A stretch of DNA of 64,000 bases from Pseudomonadota bacterium (GCA_023388175.1 JAEWGT010000011.1:496001-560000), one strand, 5' to 3'. Shown: positions 46,353-56,999, numbered from the stretch's first letter. Program-made: numbers and translations. The notes: a model not told the origin generated them from the letters alone.

Positions 46353-46997
46353 CTATTTTGTTTTGGCCTTTTCGGTCATCCGCAGCACATAGGCGAGTAT
46401 TGCCGGCCAGCGCAGATCGAGCATTGTGCGCATGGCTACCAGCAAGATCAGCCCAAACCAGCCACTGCCCAGCAGCATGGCGCCCCATGCCCCGAAGATG
46501 ATCACCACCTGCATCACCACGATCCGCATATAGAGGCTGACGATTACTGGCGCGACGGACGCGTCCTTCCTGTCTTCTCGGAAGATTGCCGCGCGATGGA
46601 GGAATATCAGCGCCAGCATCGGCCAGAGATTTTGCCCGACAAGAAAGGTCTCAAGGAAGATAGGCGCCGAACCGAGATGGCCCGGCCACTCGTCGCCATA
46701 GAGCACGCTCATCAGAAAGAGGTGTATGGCCATGAAGAATCCGGCGTGAACGGCAATGAACCCGGCACCCACGCTGGCCAGTCCCCCGGTTCGCCGTCGA
46801 AATCCGTCGAGCGTCCAGGTTTCTTCACCTTTATGGAAGGCTATGGTCAGCACGGTCCAGAAAGCGATGACCACCGTCTCCATCCAATAGAAAATCAGCA
46901 GTGTGTAGATATCCCAGCCGGCGAGCAGCACGCCCAAAAGCGGCAGGACATTGCTGAGAACGACAAAGGCGAGAGTGTTGGCGGGTGGCAGGTTCAT
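46353..46997 (-). CDS. DUF6498-type integral membrane protein
   Basis: A 214-residue membrane protein with about six hydrophobic helices. The start region NVLPLLGVLLAGWDIYTLLIFYWMETVVI resembles DUF6498, where the FYWxE stretch is typical. Function unknown. It stands alone between two sugar-transport loci and is transcribed against the permease operon. Confidence 0.7.
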   Translation of the reverse strand: MNLPPANTLAFVVLSNVLPLLGVLLAGWDIYTLLIFYWMETVVIAFWTVLTIAFHKGEETWTLDGFRRRTGGLASVGAGFIAVHAGFFMAIHLFLMSVLYGDEWPGHLGSAPIFLETFLVGQNLWPMLALIFLHRAAIFREDRKDASVAPVIVSLYMRIVVMQVVIIFGAWGAMLLGSGWFGLILLVAMRTMLDLRWPAILAYVLRMTEKAKTK

Positions 46998-47705
46998 CAG
47001 AGCCCCGTCTATACCGAAATCGCAGCCAGTGCCGCCCCCGAAACAGGGTATGCCATACCATCAATGTGATCAGGTCAGAGCTGCTTGAAAACGCAGGCCC
47101 CATACTGTGCGGAGAGAGGAAGGGCAGGGTGCTGGTTCGACCGCGTCGCGCCGCCACCGATGGCATTTGGAAACAGCAGCGCCAATTTAATAAAGAACCC
47201 GTGAAAAATCGCGTCAACGGTGATCGGCCTCTTGACTTGTATGGTAGATTTGAGGATTGTGAATTGTCTGAGCGGGGTTAACCTCTCAGGAACGGCCGGA
47301 GACACGTCATGGACCGCAAGAGGTCCAGCCAGGGTATGTGGTAAAGCGTGAGCTACGCGGTATGTCTTCTGTTTGACCGATCTATCCCCGGACAGATGTT
47401 CGTATCGACCTTCTGAGTTGCCCGCTGAGCTATCAACCGTGCGGTCGCGGTTGGGCGGGAAATTACCCTTCCAGCAGCATCGCGTTCAAACCGGGCGGGT
47501 CTGGGAGGAAGAATGAATAACTTTCAAATATCGGCATTGCCATTCCTCCCGGCTCAAGCGCTCGGACAAGTCCTGTCTGTCTGATCCTGCGCTGGTGCAG
47601 GGCAGGTGGGCAGCCGCGCTAGTACCCTGAAAGAGGTACGTAAATCAGACATTGCTGGCGTGTTTTGCCGCCAGTGAATCAGAATATTCGCTCAGGGAGG
47701 AACAC
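46998..47705. other. 708-bp non-coding stretch before the third sugar operon
   Basis: No convincing gene; a possible frame at 46985-47281 has an Arg-rich composition and no family look. The region should hold the promoters for the DUF6498 gene (left) and the binding-protein gene (right). TTGACT at 47232 is a possible -35 element without a good -10. GGGAGGA at 47695-47701 is the ribosome binding site of the next gene. Confidence 0.5.
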
Positions 47706-48995
47706 ATGAGCAAATTGACGAGAAGAACTTTTCTCGGGGCCGCCAGCTCCGTGGCTGCATTGGCGGCAATGGGGCGCCCCGCTTTTGCGCAGACGGCGCA
47801 GGTTCGCCATTTCTGGTGGGGTAATCCGGAGCGCGACCGCCGCACCTTTGAAGTCATCGATATTTTCAACGGCAAGTACCCGGACATTGCCGTTACGGGT
47901 GAAACTCTTGGCTTCGCCGATTATTTCACCAAGCTGACCACACAGATCGCCGGCGGCAATATGCCTGACGTGATCCAGCAGGGCTACGGCGTGCTGTTCG
48001 AATACATTGCCAATGGCGCGGTTGTGCCGCTCGATGAATATGTCGGCAACAGCCTCGACATCTCCAAAATGGACCAGAGCGCCATCGACGCAGGCACCGT
48101 GGACGGCAAGTTCTACGCTCTCTCAATTGGCGCCAACAGCCATATGGCCATCTACAATACCCGCCTGTTCGAGGAAGCCGGCATCGTACCGGGGGAAACC
48201 TTTGATCCCTATGGATACACCTATGACGAACTGGCTGAGTTCGCCGCCGCAATCAAGGAGGCCACCGGCGTCGCCGGCACCGACGATAATACGGCCGACT
48301 ATCAGAATTTTTCCGACTTTGTCGGCCAGAAGGGCGCGCTGCTCTTCAATGAAGATGGCTCCTATGGACCGACGCAGGAAATCGTCGAGGAATACTGGGC
48401 GACCTGGGAAAAGATCCGCAATGCAGGCGGCACGCCTCCTGCCCAGGAAACTGCAGGTCTGGCCGGCGTTGCCGAGTTGAGCCAGCAGGGCATTGTCACT
48501 GGCAAGTCGGCGATGACCTATTTGTGGTCCAACCAATTGGTGGGCGTGCAGGGTCTTGTCGAGGATACCCTGGGCGCAGCCATGTATCCGAACACCCCGG
48601 ACATGGTCCCCGGCTCTATCGTCCAGCCGAGCCAATTCGTCTGTCTCACCCGCGATAGCGTCGATCCGGTGGCTGCAACCACCTATATGAGCGCCTTCGT
48701 CAACGACCTCGACATGACTGCGGTCCTGGGGCTCGAACGCGGCATCCCAAGTCAGAGCGATGTTCGAGCAGCTCTGGAGCCGAACCTCACACCGGCCGAG
48801 GCCGTTTCCGTCGCCTTCTTCGACGGCATTCAGGGCAAAACTGCTGCCTTGGCTCCGCCGCCGCCGAGCGGGTCGAACGAGGTCGAGCAGACCTTCGAGC
48901 GCCTTGCAGTAGGCGTGCTGCTCGGTGAGCGGCCGATCTCCGAAGTCGCCAGCGACTTCCTCAATCAGGCCCGCGCAATCCTGGCTCGCGCATAG
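47706..48995 (+). CDS. Sugar ABC transporter solute-binding protein (family 1)
   Basis: A 429-residue periplasmic protein. The start MSKLTRRTFLGAASSVAALA is a twin-arginine signal (RRTFLG) ending in AFA-Q. Family 1 features are FEVIDIFNGKYPDIAVTGE, TQIAGGNMPDVIQQGYG and MAIYNTRLFEEAGIVP. ATG at 47706 has GGGAGGA upstream; the frame is open further upstream to 47652 but without a signal. It heads an operon of two permeases, an ATPase and a glycosidase. Confidence 0.9.
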   Translation: MSKLTRRTFLGAASSVAALAAMGRPAFAQTAQVRHFWWGNPERDRRTFEVIDIFNGKYPDIAVTGETLGFADYFTKLTTQIAGGNMPDVIQQGYGVLFEYIANGAVVPLDEYVGNSLDISKMDQSAIDAGTVDGKFYALSIGANSHMAIYNTRLFEEAGIVPGETFDPYGYTYDELAEFAAAIKEATGVAGTDDNTADYQNFSDFVGQKGALLFNEDGSYGPTQEIVEEYWATWEKIRNAGGTPPAQETAGLAGVAELSQQGIVTGKSAMTYLWSNQLVGVQGLVEDTLGAAMYPNTPDMVPGSIVQPSQFVCLTRDSVDPVAATTYMSAFVNDLDMTAVLGLERGIPSQSDVRAALEPNLTPAEAVSVAFFDGIQGKTAALAPPPPSGSNEVEQTFERLAVGVLLGERPISEVASDFLNQARAILARA

Positions 48996-49057
48996 GCCTG
49001 TATAACCCGGTCCGTCGCCCTTCTCCCGGGGGCGGCGGATACCTCCCCGGGGATAAG

Positions 49058-49089
49058 GCAGCACCTGTCAGGGTCACGGCGGGTGCTGC
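49058..49089 (+). terminator. Stem-loop after third binding-protein gene
   Basis: GCAGCACC (49058-49065) pairs with GGTGCTGC (49082-49089) about 60 bp past the stop, followed by ACCCATTTAGGTTTTTCC. It may attenuate transcription into the permease genes. Confidence 0.5.
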
Positions 49090-49135
49090 ACCCATTTAGG
49101 TTTTTCCGGGCCTTGTTTGAGATGTGGAGCGACGC

Positions 49136-50029
49136 GTGCTGAAATTTTTCCGCCGTAATTTTGCGGGCTATGCTTTTCTATCGCCCTGGCTAATCGGCTT
49201 CTTCCTGCTGGCGATTGGGCCGATCCTTGCCTCGCTGTATCTCAGCTTCACCAAATATAACGTGGTGCGTCCGCCTCAGTGGATCGGGCTCGACAACTAC
49301 GCCTATATGTTTCAGTTCGACCAGCGCTTCTGGAAGGCGATGCAGGTGACCTTCAATTTTGTGGTCATCTCCGTCCCGCTCAAGCTCATCTTTGCGCTGG
49401 GCGTCGCCATGGCGCTGGACAAGGGCGTCCGGGCAATTGGCTGGTATCGTGCGCTGTTCTATCTGCCGTCCATTCTGGGCGGCTCCATCGCCGTGGCCAT
49501 CCTCTGGCGGCAGCTCTTCAATTACGATGGCGTCATCAATGCCGTGCTGGCACTCGTCGGTATCGATGGGCCTTATTGGCTGGCCGATCCCAATTATTCG
49601 CTCTGGACGCTGATCGTTCTCGCCATGTGGCAGTTCGGCTCGCCCATGCTGATTTTCCTTGCCGGCCTGCGGGCCATTCCGCAGGAGCTTTACGAGGCAG
49701 CCGAGATCGACGCTGCCGGACCGGTGAAGAAGTTCTTCGCCATCACCGTGCCGCTGCTCGCACCCGTGATTTTCTTCAATCTGGTCCTGCAGATGATCGA
49801 GGCGTTCAAGAGCTTTTCCGGCGCCTTCATCATCTCGGGTGGTTCCGGCGCGCCGCTGGATAGCCTGCTTTTCTTCACCGTATATCTTTATAACGAGGCC
49901 TTCAGCTTCCTGCGCATGGGCTACGCCTCAGCGCTGGCCTGGGTCCTGCTGCTGGTCATCGCCCTCTTCACCGCCATCGCGTTCTGGACCAGCAAATATT
50001 GGGTCCATTACGAGAATGAGAGGGGTTGA
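49136..50029 (+). CDS. Sugar ABC transporter permease (MalF/UgpA type)
   Basis: A 297-residue permease with six helices. The first spans FAGYAFLSPWLIGFFLLAIG, and the EAA loop is IPQELYEAAEIDAAGPVKKF. GTG at 49136 is chosen because GGAG ends 6 bases before it; a GTG at 49124 would overlap that site. The second permease gene follows after 3 bp. Confidence 0.9.
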   Translation: MLKFFRRNFAGYAFLSPWLIGFFLLAIGPILASLYLSFTKYNVVRPPQWIGLDNYAYMFQFDQRFWKAMQVTFNFVVISVPLKLIFALGVAMALDKGVRAIGWYRALFYLPSILGGSIAVAILWRQLFNYDGVINAVLALVGIDGPYWLADPNYSLWTLIVLAMWQFGSPMLIFLAGLRAIPQELYEAAEIDAAGPVKKFFAITVPLLAPVIFFNLVLQMIEAFKSFSGAFIISGGSGAPLDSLLFFTVYLYNEAFSFLRMGYASALAWVLLLVIALFTAIAFWTSKYWVHYENERG

Positions 50030-50032
50030 GCC

Positions 50033-50938
50033 ATGAGTGCAGATGCAATGAACGCCCCCGCCCAGACCACCGCCGAAATCGCCCGCGCCTATCGGGAGCA
50101 GAAGGCCCGGCGCGCCAAACGCTCGGCGATCCTCAAGCATGTCTTCCTGATCGCCACATCTCTGATCATGGTCTATCCGCTGATCTGGATGTTCGCATCC
50201 TCGCTCAAGCAGGATAACCAGATTTTCGGCAATCTTGGTCTCTGGCCGAGCGAATTCCAGTGGCAGAATTACTGGAACGGCTGGCATGCACTGCCGGTCA
50301 GCTTCACCACATTTTTCTGGAATTCCACAGTCGTGACGGTGCTCTCGGTCGTGGGCAACGTCATCTCATGTTCCTTTGCGGCCTATGCCTTTGCGCGGTT
50401 GGAATTCACCGGCAAGAATATCTGGTTCGCGCTGATGATGATGACGCTGATGATCCCCTATCACGTCGTCCTCATCCCCCAATATATCCTGTTCCTCAAT
50501 CTGGGCTGGGTGAACACCTATCTGCCTTTGATTGTGCCGAAGTTCCTTGCCGGAGAGGCCTTCTTTGTTTTCCTGATGATCCAGTTCTTCCGCCAGTTGC
50601 CACGCGAACTGGACGAGGCGGCGATGATCGATGGGTGCTCTCCGTTCAAGATCTACTGGGCCATCATCATGCCGCTTTCCATGCCGGCAATGGCCACGGC
50701 AGCGATCTTTTCCTTCATCTGGACCTGGGAGGATTTTCTGGGGCCACTGGTCTATCTCAATGACATGAACGACTACACTGTGCCGCTGGCTTTGCGCAGC
50801 TTCATCAGCTCCGATGGCGCCAGCCAGTATGGTCCGATGTTCGCCATGTCGATCCTGTCCATCCTGCCGATCATTCTGTTTTTCGTCATATTCCAGCGGC
50901 TGATCATCCGCGGCATCGCGATGAGCGGCTTGAAGTGA
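50033..50938 (+). CDS. Sugar ABC transporter permease (MalG/UgpE type)
   Basis: A 301-residue permease. A long cytoplasmic N-terminus of about 35 residues is rich in Ala and Arg. The first helix is HVFLIATSLIMVYPLIWMFA and the EAA loop is LPRELDEAAMIDGCSPFKIYW. GAGAGGGG precedes the ATG. A palindromic repeat pair separates it from the ATPase gene. Confidence 0.9.
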   Translation: MSADAMNAPAQTTAEIARAYREQKARRAKRSAILKHVFLIATSLIMVYPLIWMFASSLKQDNQIFGNLGLWPSEFQWQNYWNGWHALPVSFTTFFWNSTVVTVLSVVGNVISCSFAAYAFARLEFTGKNIWFALMMMTLMIPYHVVLIPQYILFLNLGWVNTYLPLIVPKFLAGEAFFVFLMIQFFRQLPRELDEAAMIDGCSPFKIYWAIIMPLSMPAMATAAIFSFIWTWEDFLGPLVYLNDMNDYTVPLALRSFISSDGASQYGPMFAMSILSILPIILFFVIFQRLIIRGIAMSGLK

Positions 50939-50955
50939 CTGGGTCCTCTTTCTTC

Positions 50956-51097
50956 CCTTCTCCCCTTGCGGGAGAAGGTGCCCGAAGGGCGGATGAGGGG
51001 GTCTGCGCTATCCTGTCCATCAGGCGCGTGGATAGTTCCAAACCCCTCACCCGTCTCGCGCTGCGCGCGATCCACCCTCTCCCGCAAGGGGAGAGGG
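50956..51097. repeat. Inverted pair of palindromic intergenic repeats inside the operon
   Basis: The left unit starts with the stem CCTTCTCCC/GGGAGAAGG (50956-50978), followed by a GCCC/GGGC stem and a G-rich end near 51001. The right unit is the same element inverted, with the stem CCCTCTCCC/GGGAGAGGG (51075-51097). The whole 142 bp can fold into one large hairpin. A related copy lies at 1-35. Confidence 0.85.
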
Positions 51098-51134
51098 GAA
51101 CATCCAGCCTGTTTAAAAGCCTAAGGACTGACCA

Positions 51135-52193
51135 ATGGCATCCGTAACCCTATCCGACGTCCGCAAGGCCTATTCCGGCTTTGAAGTCATCCACGGCATC
51201 GATTTGCAGGTGCAGTCCGGTGAATTTCTCGTGCTGGTTGGCCCCTCCGGCTGCGGCAAGTCCACCCTGCTGCGCATGATCGCCGGCCTTGAAGAGATCA
51301 CCGACGGTACGATTGCCATCGACGATCGCATCGTCAACGATCTCCCCGCCAGCCAGCGCAATCTCTCTATGGTCTTCCAGTCCTATGCGCTTTATCCGCA
51401 TATGACTGTGCGCAAGAACCTGGCTTTCGGCCTGTCCAACCTGCGCATGCCCAAGGACGAGATTGCTCGCCGCGTCGCCGACGCTGCCCGCATCCTGCAG
51501 ATCGAGGAGCTGCTTGAACGCAAGCCGCGCCAGCTGTCTGGCGGCCAGAAGCAGCGCGTTGCCATCGGCCGGGCCATCGTGCGCGAGCCACAGCTTTTCC
51601 TGTTCGATGAGCCGCTGTCCAACCTCGATGCCGAATTGCGCGTGCAGATGCGGGTGGAGCTGGCCAATCTCTACAATCGCCTGGGCACCACCATGATCTA
51701 TGTGACCCATGATCAGACCGAAGCCATGACCATGGCCACGCGGATTGCCGTGCTCAACAAGGGCAATCTCGAACAGGTCGGCACACCATATGAACTCTAC
51801 AACGCGCCCAGGAATCTCTTTGTCGCCAGCTTCATTGGCTCGCCCAAGATGAACCTGCTCAAGGGTGCAGCGAATGGCTCGGTAGCTGATCTGCCGGGCT
51901 GGGGTACACTTCCGGCTAATGTGGGGCAGGGCGATCGGACAATCGGCATCCGACCCGAGCATGTTCATATCAACCAGCCCGGCGACGTTCAGGTCGAAGG
52001 CGTGATTACGCTGGTCGAATATCTGGGCAGCGAGCTGTTTATCTATATCGCCTTGCCCGATGGCAGCTCTTTGCTGGCACAGGCGCCGGGCCATGCAAAA
52101 TACAGCCGCGGCGAAAAGGTCAGCGTTTCGTTCAATGCGTCGGATGCGCATTTCTTTGATGCCGATGGCCTGCGTATCGAGGCGATTGCGTGA
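51135..52193 (+). CDS. Sugar ABC importer ATPase (UgpC/MsmX type)
   Basis: A 352-residue ATPase with Walker [10 protein letters not shown], signature [15 protein letters not shown], Walker [17 protein letters not shown] and switch His in [12 protein letters not shown]. The C-terminal regulatory domain includes GIRPEHVHI. It belongs to the same operon as the two permeases, although the repeat pair lies between them. The stop overlaps the next gene's GTG start. Confidence 0.92.
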   Translation: MASVTLSDVRKAYSGFEVIHGIDLQVQSGEFLVLVGPSGCGKSTLLRMIAGLEEITDGTIAIDDRIVNDLPASQRNLSMVFQSYALYPHMTVRKNLAFGLSNLRMPKDEIARRVADAARILQIEELLERKPRQLSGGQKQRVAIGRAIVREPQLFLFDEPLSNLDAELRVQMRVELANLYNRLGTTMIYVTHDQTEAMTMATRIAVLNKGNLEQVGTPYELYNAPRNLFVASFIGSPKMNLLKGAANGSVADLPGWGTLPANVGQGDRTIGIRPEHVHINQPGDVQVEGVITLVEYLGSELFIYIALPDGSSLLAQAPGHAKYSRGEKVSVSFNASDAHFFDADGLRIEAIA

Positions 52194-53836
52194 CCCACGA
52201 ACTGCTAGAGGCGCTGCGCAACCAGGATGTCGCCGCCGAAATCGGACCGCTGGCAAAACCCGCCGACGCTGCCTTGCTGCACGAATGGCAAGCCAGCGGT
52301 GTGCGTTTCGCCTCTAGCGCGCCGCGTCTGACCAAGCGCTATTACGACGCGGTCCGCGAGTTGTTCGATTGCATCGCCCCGGCGGCGGACGATACGCCCA
52401 TTCTGCATGAAGGCGGCATCTATCACGGCTGCTGGCTCGAAAGCACCGGTACCATCAATGCCGAATTGCTGAGCCGTTTCCTGCCTTCCATCACCACGGC
52501 GACCTATTCCGCCTTCGCGCGCTATCAGCGTGACGATGGGCTCTTTCCCTACAAGGTGACGCCGCAGGGGCCGGCCTATAACCAGATCCAACTCGTTACA
52601 CCCTTGGCGCGCTCGGTCTGGAACCACTTTGCATTGAACCGTCTCGACAGTGATTGGCTGGCGACGATGTTCGGGGCAATGGCGCGGTATGATGACTGGC
52701 TCGCCGAAAACCGTAACACGCGTGGCACGGGAGCCGTGGAAGCCTTCTGTGCCTATGACACCGGCCACGATCTATCGTCACGTTTCTGGCATGTGCCCGA
52801 CAGCCCCTTTGGCAACGACCCGGCGCGCTACGATCCTGATAACCCGATCCTGCCCTTTATTGCGCCGGACCTGACGGCCAATGTTGCCTGTCAGCGCGAT
52901 TATCTCGCGCGCATCGCCGATACCCTAGGCAGCGACGGCACAAGCTGGCGCACCAAGGCGGCGGCCAGCCGCGATGCCCTCTATGAGTATTGCTACGACA
53001 CTGAAGACGGTTATTTTTATGATCGTGACCGACACGGCCGACTGGTCCGTATCCAGTCCGATGTGTTGCTCCGCGTTCTTGCCTGCGAGATCGGCGAGGG
53101 CGATTTTTTCCGTTCTGCCCTTGAGCGCTACCTGCTCAACACCAGAAAATTCTTTGCCAAGTTCCCGCTGACCTCGATAGCGCTCGATGACCCGCGGTTC
53201 GACCAGACCTTTGGGCAGAACAGCTGGAACGGCCCTACCAATTTCCTGACCCTGATCCGTACGCCCCATGCTTTCGAACATCACGGCCACGATGTTGAAC
53301 TGACCTGGATCATGCAGCCAGTCCTTTCCGCCCTGTTTGGCGCCGACCGGTTCCCGCAGACGCTCAATCCGCATAATGGTGACGCGGGCTTTACCGAAAA
53401 ATACTCGCCCTCGATTCTCTGCCTCCTCGATTACGTCGAACGCCTGTCCGGAATTCTCCCGCGGCCAGATGGCAAAGTCTGGCTGACCGGCCTTTTGCCC
53501 AAGCCGGCGACGCATCGGTATGAGCCTTGGGAAACCGCCTATTCCCGTACGGTCGACGGCGCCCGGCTCGAACTTCTCAATACAGCCCGGGAAAGCCGCT
53601 ATTGTCGTGATGGCACGCTTGTCTGCCGCTTCCCCAACGGGCTGCGCCTGATGACAGACAGGGCCGGGGCGCTTTTGACGATCAAGGGCGTTTCCAGCAG
53701 CATTGTCGCCGGAACGCTGGAATGGGCGGGACGCGCCTTTGATGTCACGGCTGCCCCCAACGAAGTGCGGTATTTTACTGGTGACGGTTTCGAGCCGGGC
53801 GGCGGTCCCGGACTGGTTCTGCCCACCTATGATTGA
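52190..53836 (+). CDS. GH63/MGH1-like glycoside hydrolase
   Basis: A 548-residue (alpha/alpha)6-barrel protein resembling the MGH1/GH63 group. Stretches typical of it are [38 protein letters not shown] and [18 protein letters not shown] small C-terminal beta-domain follows. No signal peptide, so it should cleave an imported oligosaccharide. It overlaps the ATPase gene by four bases (GTGA), linking hydrolysis to transport. Family GH37/GH15-like alternatives cannot be excluded. Confidence 0.75.
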   Translation: MTHELLEALRNQDVAAEIGPLAKPADAALLHEWQASGVRFASSAPRLTKRYYDAVRELFDCIAPAADDTPILHEGGIYHGCWLESTGTINAELLSRFLPSITTATYSAFARYQRDDGLFPYKVTPQGPAYNQIQLVTPLARSVWNHFALNRLDSDWLATMFGAMARYDDWLAENRNTRGTGAVEAFCAYDTGHDLSSRFWHVPDSPFGNDPARYDPDNPILPFIAPDLTANVACQRDYLARIADTLGSDGTSWRTKAAASRDALYEYCYDTEDGYFYDRDRHGRLVRIQSDVLLRVLACEIGEGDFFRSALERYLLNTRKFFAKFPLTSIALDDPRFDQTFGQNSWNGPTNFLTLIRTPHAFEHHGHDVELTWIMQPVLSALFGADRFPQTLNPHNGDAGFTEKYSPSILCLLDYVERLSGILPRPDGKVWLTGLLPKPATHRYEPWETAYSRTVDGARLELLNTARESRYCRDGTLVCRFPNGLRLMTDRAGALLTIKGVSSSIVAGTLEWAGRAFDVTAAPNEVRYFTGDGFEPGGGPGLVLPTYD

Positions 53837-53913
53837 TGCGCCGCCTACCACCAAAGACTGAGCGCCATCTGTCGCCGCGACAGGACGGTGACAGGGAGCG
53901 TGCTTAATCTCTC

Positions 53914-53944
53914 GTTCACGAACGCAATGTCGTTCGCTTTGTTC
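53914..53944 (+). promoter_or_regulatory. Repeated GTTC motif before tctC
   Basis: GTTC occurs at 53914, 53932 and 53941 (spaced 18 and 9 bases). CGAACG (53919-53924) and CGTTCG (53931-53936) form an inverted repeat. The cluster lies 11-41 bp before the tctC start and is a candidate site for the OmpR-type regulator at 60207. Confidence 0.4.
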
Positions 53945-53954
53945 GGGAGGAAAT

Positions 53955-54899
53955 ATGAACAAGCTGCTTTTTGCCGCGCTGCTTTCTGGCGCGCTGTCGA
54001 TCCCCGCTTTTGCGGCTGATTACACCATCATGGCGCCCGCCGCCCCCGGTGGCGGCTGGGACCAGACCGCCCGCACCATGCAGGAAGCCCTCGTTGGCGA
54101 GGGTATTTCCGGTAATGTGCAGGTGACCAATGTTCCCGGCGCCGGCGGCACCATCGGTATCGCCCAGTTCGCCACGCAGGAAAACGGCAATCCCAACGCG
54201 CTGATCGTCGGCGGCTACGTGATGGTCGGTGCGATCCTCACCAATGCCTCGCCCGTGACCCTTGAAAATGTCACCCCCATCGCTCGCCTCACCGGTGAGG
54301 CCGTGGCTATCGTGGTGCCCAGCTCGTCCGACATCCAGGATCTTGATGGCCTCGTCGCCAAGCTCAAGGAAAATACCGGTGCCGTGTCATGGGCCGGTGG
54401 CTCTGCAGGCGGCGTCGACCACATCACTGCCGGCCTCATTGCCAAGACCATTGGTGTCGATCCCACGCAGGTAAACTACATCGCCTATTCCGGCGGTGGC
54501 GAAGCCCTTGCCGCTATTCTCGGCGGCCAGGTGACCGTCGGCATTTCGGGCATCAGCGAATTTGCCGGTCAGATCGAAGCCGGTGAGCTGCGCCTGCTTG
54601 CCGTGTCCTCCGATGAACGCGTGCCGGGCGTCGATGGTCCGACCCTGATGGAGGCTGGTGTCGATCTCGCGGTGCAGAACTGGCGTATGGTCGCCGCTGC
54701 GCCTGGCATCACCGATGAGCAGAAAGCTGCCATCACTGCCGACGTCAAGGCCATGGCCGAGTCCGCCACCTGGCAGACCGCGCTCGAAACCAAGGGTTGG
54801 GTCGACACTTATCTCGATGGCGAAGCCTTCGACGCCCAGCTCGCTGCAGACATCGCAGCCACCGAGACGATCCTGAAAGATATTGGCCTCGTCGAATGA
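53955..54899 (+). CDS. tctC: Tripartite tricarboxylate transporter substrate-binding protein
   Basis: A 314-residue periplasmic protein of the TctC/Bug family. The signal MNKLLFAALLSGALSIPAFA ends in AFA-A. The mature domain shows APGGGWDQTARTMQEAL, NVPGAGGTIGIAQF and WAGGSAGGVDHITAGL, typical of the carboxylate-binding loops. It hands the substrate (citrate-like, but very variable in this family) to TctAB. GGGAGG precedes the ATG. Confidence 0.92.
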   Translation: MNKLLFAALLSGALSIPAFAADYTIMAPAAPGGGWDQTARTMQEALVGEGISGNVQVTNVPGAGGTIGIAQFATQENGNPNALIVGGYVMVGAILTNASPVTLENVTPIARLTGEAVAIVVPSSSDIQDLDGLVAKLKENTGAVSWAGGSAGGVDHITAGLIAKTIGVDPTQVNYIAYSGGGEALAAILGGQVTVGISGISEFAGQIEAGELRLLAVSSDERVPGVDGPTLMEAGVDLAVQNWRMVAAAPGITDEQKAAITADVKAMAESATWQTALETKGWVDTYLDGEAFDAQLAADIAATETILKDIGLVE

Positions 54900-55396
54900 T
54901 GAACGGCTCTTCAGGCCCGCAGCGCCGCCCCGATGGGGCGGCGCTTGTCATCGCCGCCATTCTCGCCGGGCTTGCCATTGTCATCTTCTGGCAAACCAGC
55001 CAGATGCGCGTGCCGCCCATCCAGCAACGCGTCGGCCCCACGGTCTTCCCCTATGTAATCGCGTCAGGACTGGTCCTGCTGGCGATAGGCACGGTCGTCT
55101 CCGCGCTTCGCAACGGTTTTCCCGAGCGCAGCAAGGACGACTACGGTCCAATTTTCTGGATCATCGGCGGTCTGGTGGCCCAAATCCTGCTCCTGTCGAC
55201 AGCGGGCTTTTCCATTGCGACCGGCGTACTCTTCGCGTTCACTGCCAAGGGTTTTGGCCGCGGTCCGCTGTGGAAGACCATTCCAATCGGCACCGTCTTT
55301 GCCTTCATCGTCTGGTTTGTCTTCGCCAGGGGGCTACAGCTCTCTCTGCCTTCCGGCGTGCTTGAGCGCCTGCTGACCACCGGGAGCCCGTTCTGA
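54896..55396 (+). CDS. tctB: Tripartite tricarboxylate transporter small membrane subunit
   Basis: A 166-residue protein with four hydrophobic helices ([74 protein letters not shown]). Start ATG 54896 overlaps the tctC stop as ATGA; a second ATG follows at once at 54899. It is the poorly conserved TctB partner of TctA. Confidence 0.88.
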   Translation: MMNGSSGPQRRPDGAALVIAAILAGLAIVIFWQTSQMRVPPIQQRVGPTVFPYVIASGLVLLAIGTVVSALRNGFPERSKDDYGPIFWIIGGLVAQILLLSTAGFSIATGVLFAFTAKGFGRGPLWKTIPIGTVFAFIVWFVFARGLQLSLPSGVLERLLTTGSPF

Positions 55397-56943
55397 TGAA
55401 TACGTTCGAACTTCTCGCACAGGGCCTATTGGCCGCGCTGCAGTGGCAGAACCTGATCTATGCACTGGTTGGCGTCACGCTCGGGACCGCCGTGGGCGTC
55501 CTGCCCGGCATCGGCCCGGCGCTCACCGTGGCATTGCTGCTGCCGGTGACCTACAAGCTGGACCCGGCCGGCTCGCTGATCATGTTTGCCGGTATTTATT
55601 ATGGCGGCATGTATGGCGGCTCGACCACGTCCATCCTGCTCAATACGCCGGGCGAAAGCGCATCCATCGTCACGGCGCTCGAAGGCAACAAGATGGCCCG
55701 CAAGGGCAGGGGCGGTCCTGCTCTCGCCACGGCGGCCATCGGCTCGTTCGTTGCCGGTCTCATTGCCACACTCGGCTTGGCCTTTATTGCGCCATTCGTG
55801 GTTCGCTTCGCCCTGTCTTTCGGCCCTGCTGACTACTTCGCGCTGATGGTGTTGGCCTTCGTCACCGTCTCCGCCGCTTTTGGCGACAGTGCGCTGCGCG
55901 GTCTGACCGCGCTGTTCATTGGGCTCGGTTTGGGCCTCATCGGCATTGATCTGCAGTCGGGCCAGACGCGCCTTGCCTTCGGCGTCATGGATCTGCTGGA
56001 CGGTATCGAAGTGACCACGCTCGCCGTGGCTCTCTTCGCCATCGGTGAAACCCTCAAGACGGCGTCCGACCGCGAACAGGTCGCGGCGCAGGTCATGGCG
56101 GTCAAGGGCTCGGTCTGGATGACGATCGAGGACTGGAAGCGCAGCTGGGCATCCTGGCTGCGCGGCACCTTCATCGGCTTCCCCATCGGCGCCATGCCGG
56201 CCGGCGGCGCCGACGTTGCCAGTTTTCTGTCCTATAGCGCCGAGAAGAATTTCTCCAAGCATCCCGAGGAATTTGGCGAAGGCGCCATCGAGGGCGTGGC
56301 CGGTCCTGAAGCGGCCAACAACGCTTCTGCGGCGGGTACCCTCGTGCCCCTGCTGACACTCGGCCTGCCAACCACGGCGACTGCCGCGATCATGCTGGCC
56401 GGCTTTCAGCAATTCGGCCTCCAGCCGGGGCCATTGCTGTTCGCCAACAATGCCAATCTGGTCTGGGCGCTGATCGCCAGCCTGCTCGTCGCCAATTTCA
56501 TGCTGCTGGTGCTCAACCTGCCGCTGATCGGCCTCTGGGTGAAGCTGCTGACCATTCCCAAGCCCTGGCTTTATGGCGGCATTCTCGTGTTCGCTACCCT
56601 CGGCACACTGGGGGCGAATGGCGCCATGTCCATGGGCATTGGCCCGGTTCGTATTTCCTTCGAGCTGGTGCTGCTACTGGCCTTTGGCGTGCTGGGATAC
56701 TTTCTGCGCCGCTTCGGCTATCCCATCGCTCCTGTTGTGGTGGGACTGATCCTTGGACCAATGGCCGAGCAGCAATTGCGCCGTGCCCTCGCGATCAGTC
56801 AGGGCGACCCGGTCATCCTGTTCAGCTCCCCCATCTCAATCGTGCTGTACATAGCGGCTATAGTTGCTGTGGGCCTGCCGCTGATCCTGCGGCTGCGGGG
56901 GCAGGGCAAGGTTTTGGGCCAATTGGCCAGCGACGAAGACTGA
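55396..56943 (+). CDS. tctA: Tripartite tricarboxylate transporter large membrane subunit
   Basis: A 515-residue permease with about 12 helices. The family start [17 protein letters not shown] is clear, as are [18 protein letters not shown] and [20 protein letters not shown]. It forms the sodium- or proton-coupled channel with TctB. The start overlaps the tctB stop as TGATG. A long terminator follows the stop. Confidence 0.94.
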   Translation: MNTFELLAQGLLAALQWQNLIYALVGVTLGTAVGVLPGIGPALTVALLLPVTYKLDPAGSLIMFAGIYYGGMYGGSTTSILLNTPGESASIVTALEGNKMARKGRGGPALATAAIGSFVAGLIATLGLAFIAPFVVRFALSFGPADYFALMVLAFVTVSAAFGDSALRGLTALFIGLGLGLIGIDLQSGQTRLAFGVMDLLDGIEVTTLAVALFAIGETLKTASDREQVAAQVMAVKGSVWMTIEDWKRSWASWLRGTFIGFPIGAMPAGGADVASFLSYSAEKNFSKHPEEFGEGAIEGVAGPEAANNASAAGTLVPLLTLGLPTTATAAIMLAGFQQFGLQPGPLLFANNANLVWALIASLLVANFMLLVLNLPLIGLWVKLLTIPKPWLYGGILVFATLGTLGANGAMSMGIGPVRISFELVLLLAFGVLGYFLRRFGYPIAPVVVGLILGPMAEQQLRRALAISQGDPVILFSSPISIVLYIAAIVAVGLPLILRLRGQGKVLGQLASDED

Positions 56944-56960
56944 TATAAGGCACGCAAACA

Positions 56961-56999
56961 AAAGCCCGGATGCCAGGGAGGGACTGGCATCCGGGCTTT
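56961..56999. terminator. Strong terminator after tctCBA
   Basis: AAAGCCCGGATGCCAG (56961-56976) and CTGGCATCCGGGCTTT (56984-56999) form a perfect 16-bp stem with a 7-base loop. It begins 17 bp past the tctA stop and could also end minus-strand transcripts. Confidence 0.92.

Noticed and set aside
46985..47281. 98-residue plus-strand frame
   Set aside because: Arg-rich, no family look, begins inside the 5' end of the convergent-side gene, and has no ribosome binding site.
47415..47432. Minus-strand TAGCTCAGCGGGCAACTC resembling a tRNA D-arm
   Set aside because: No matching D-stem closure, T-arm or acceptor stem around it, so not a tRNA gene.
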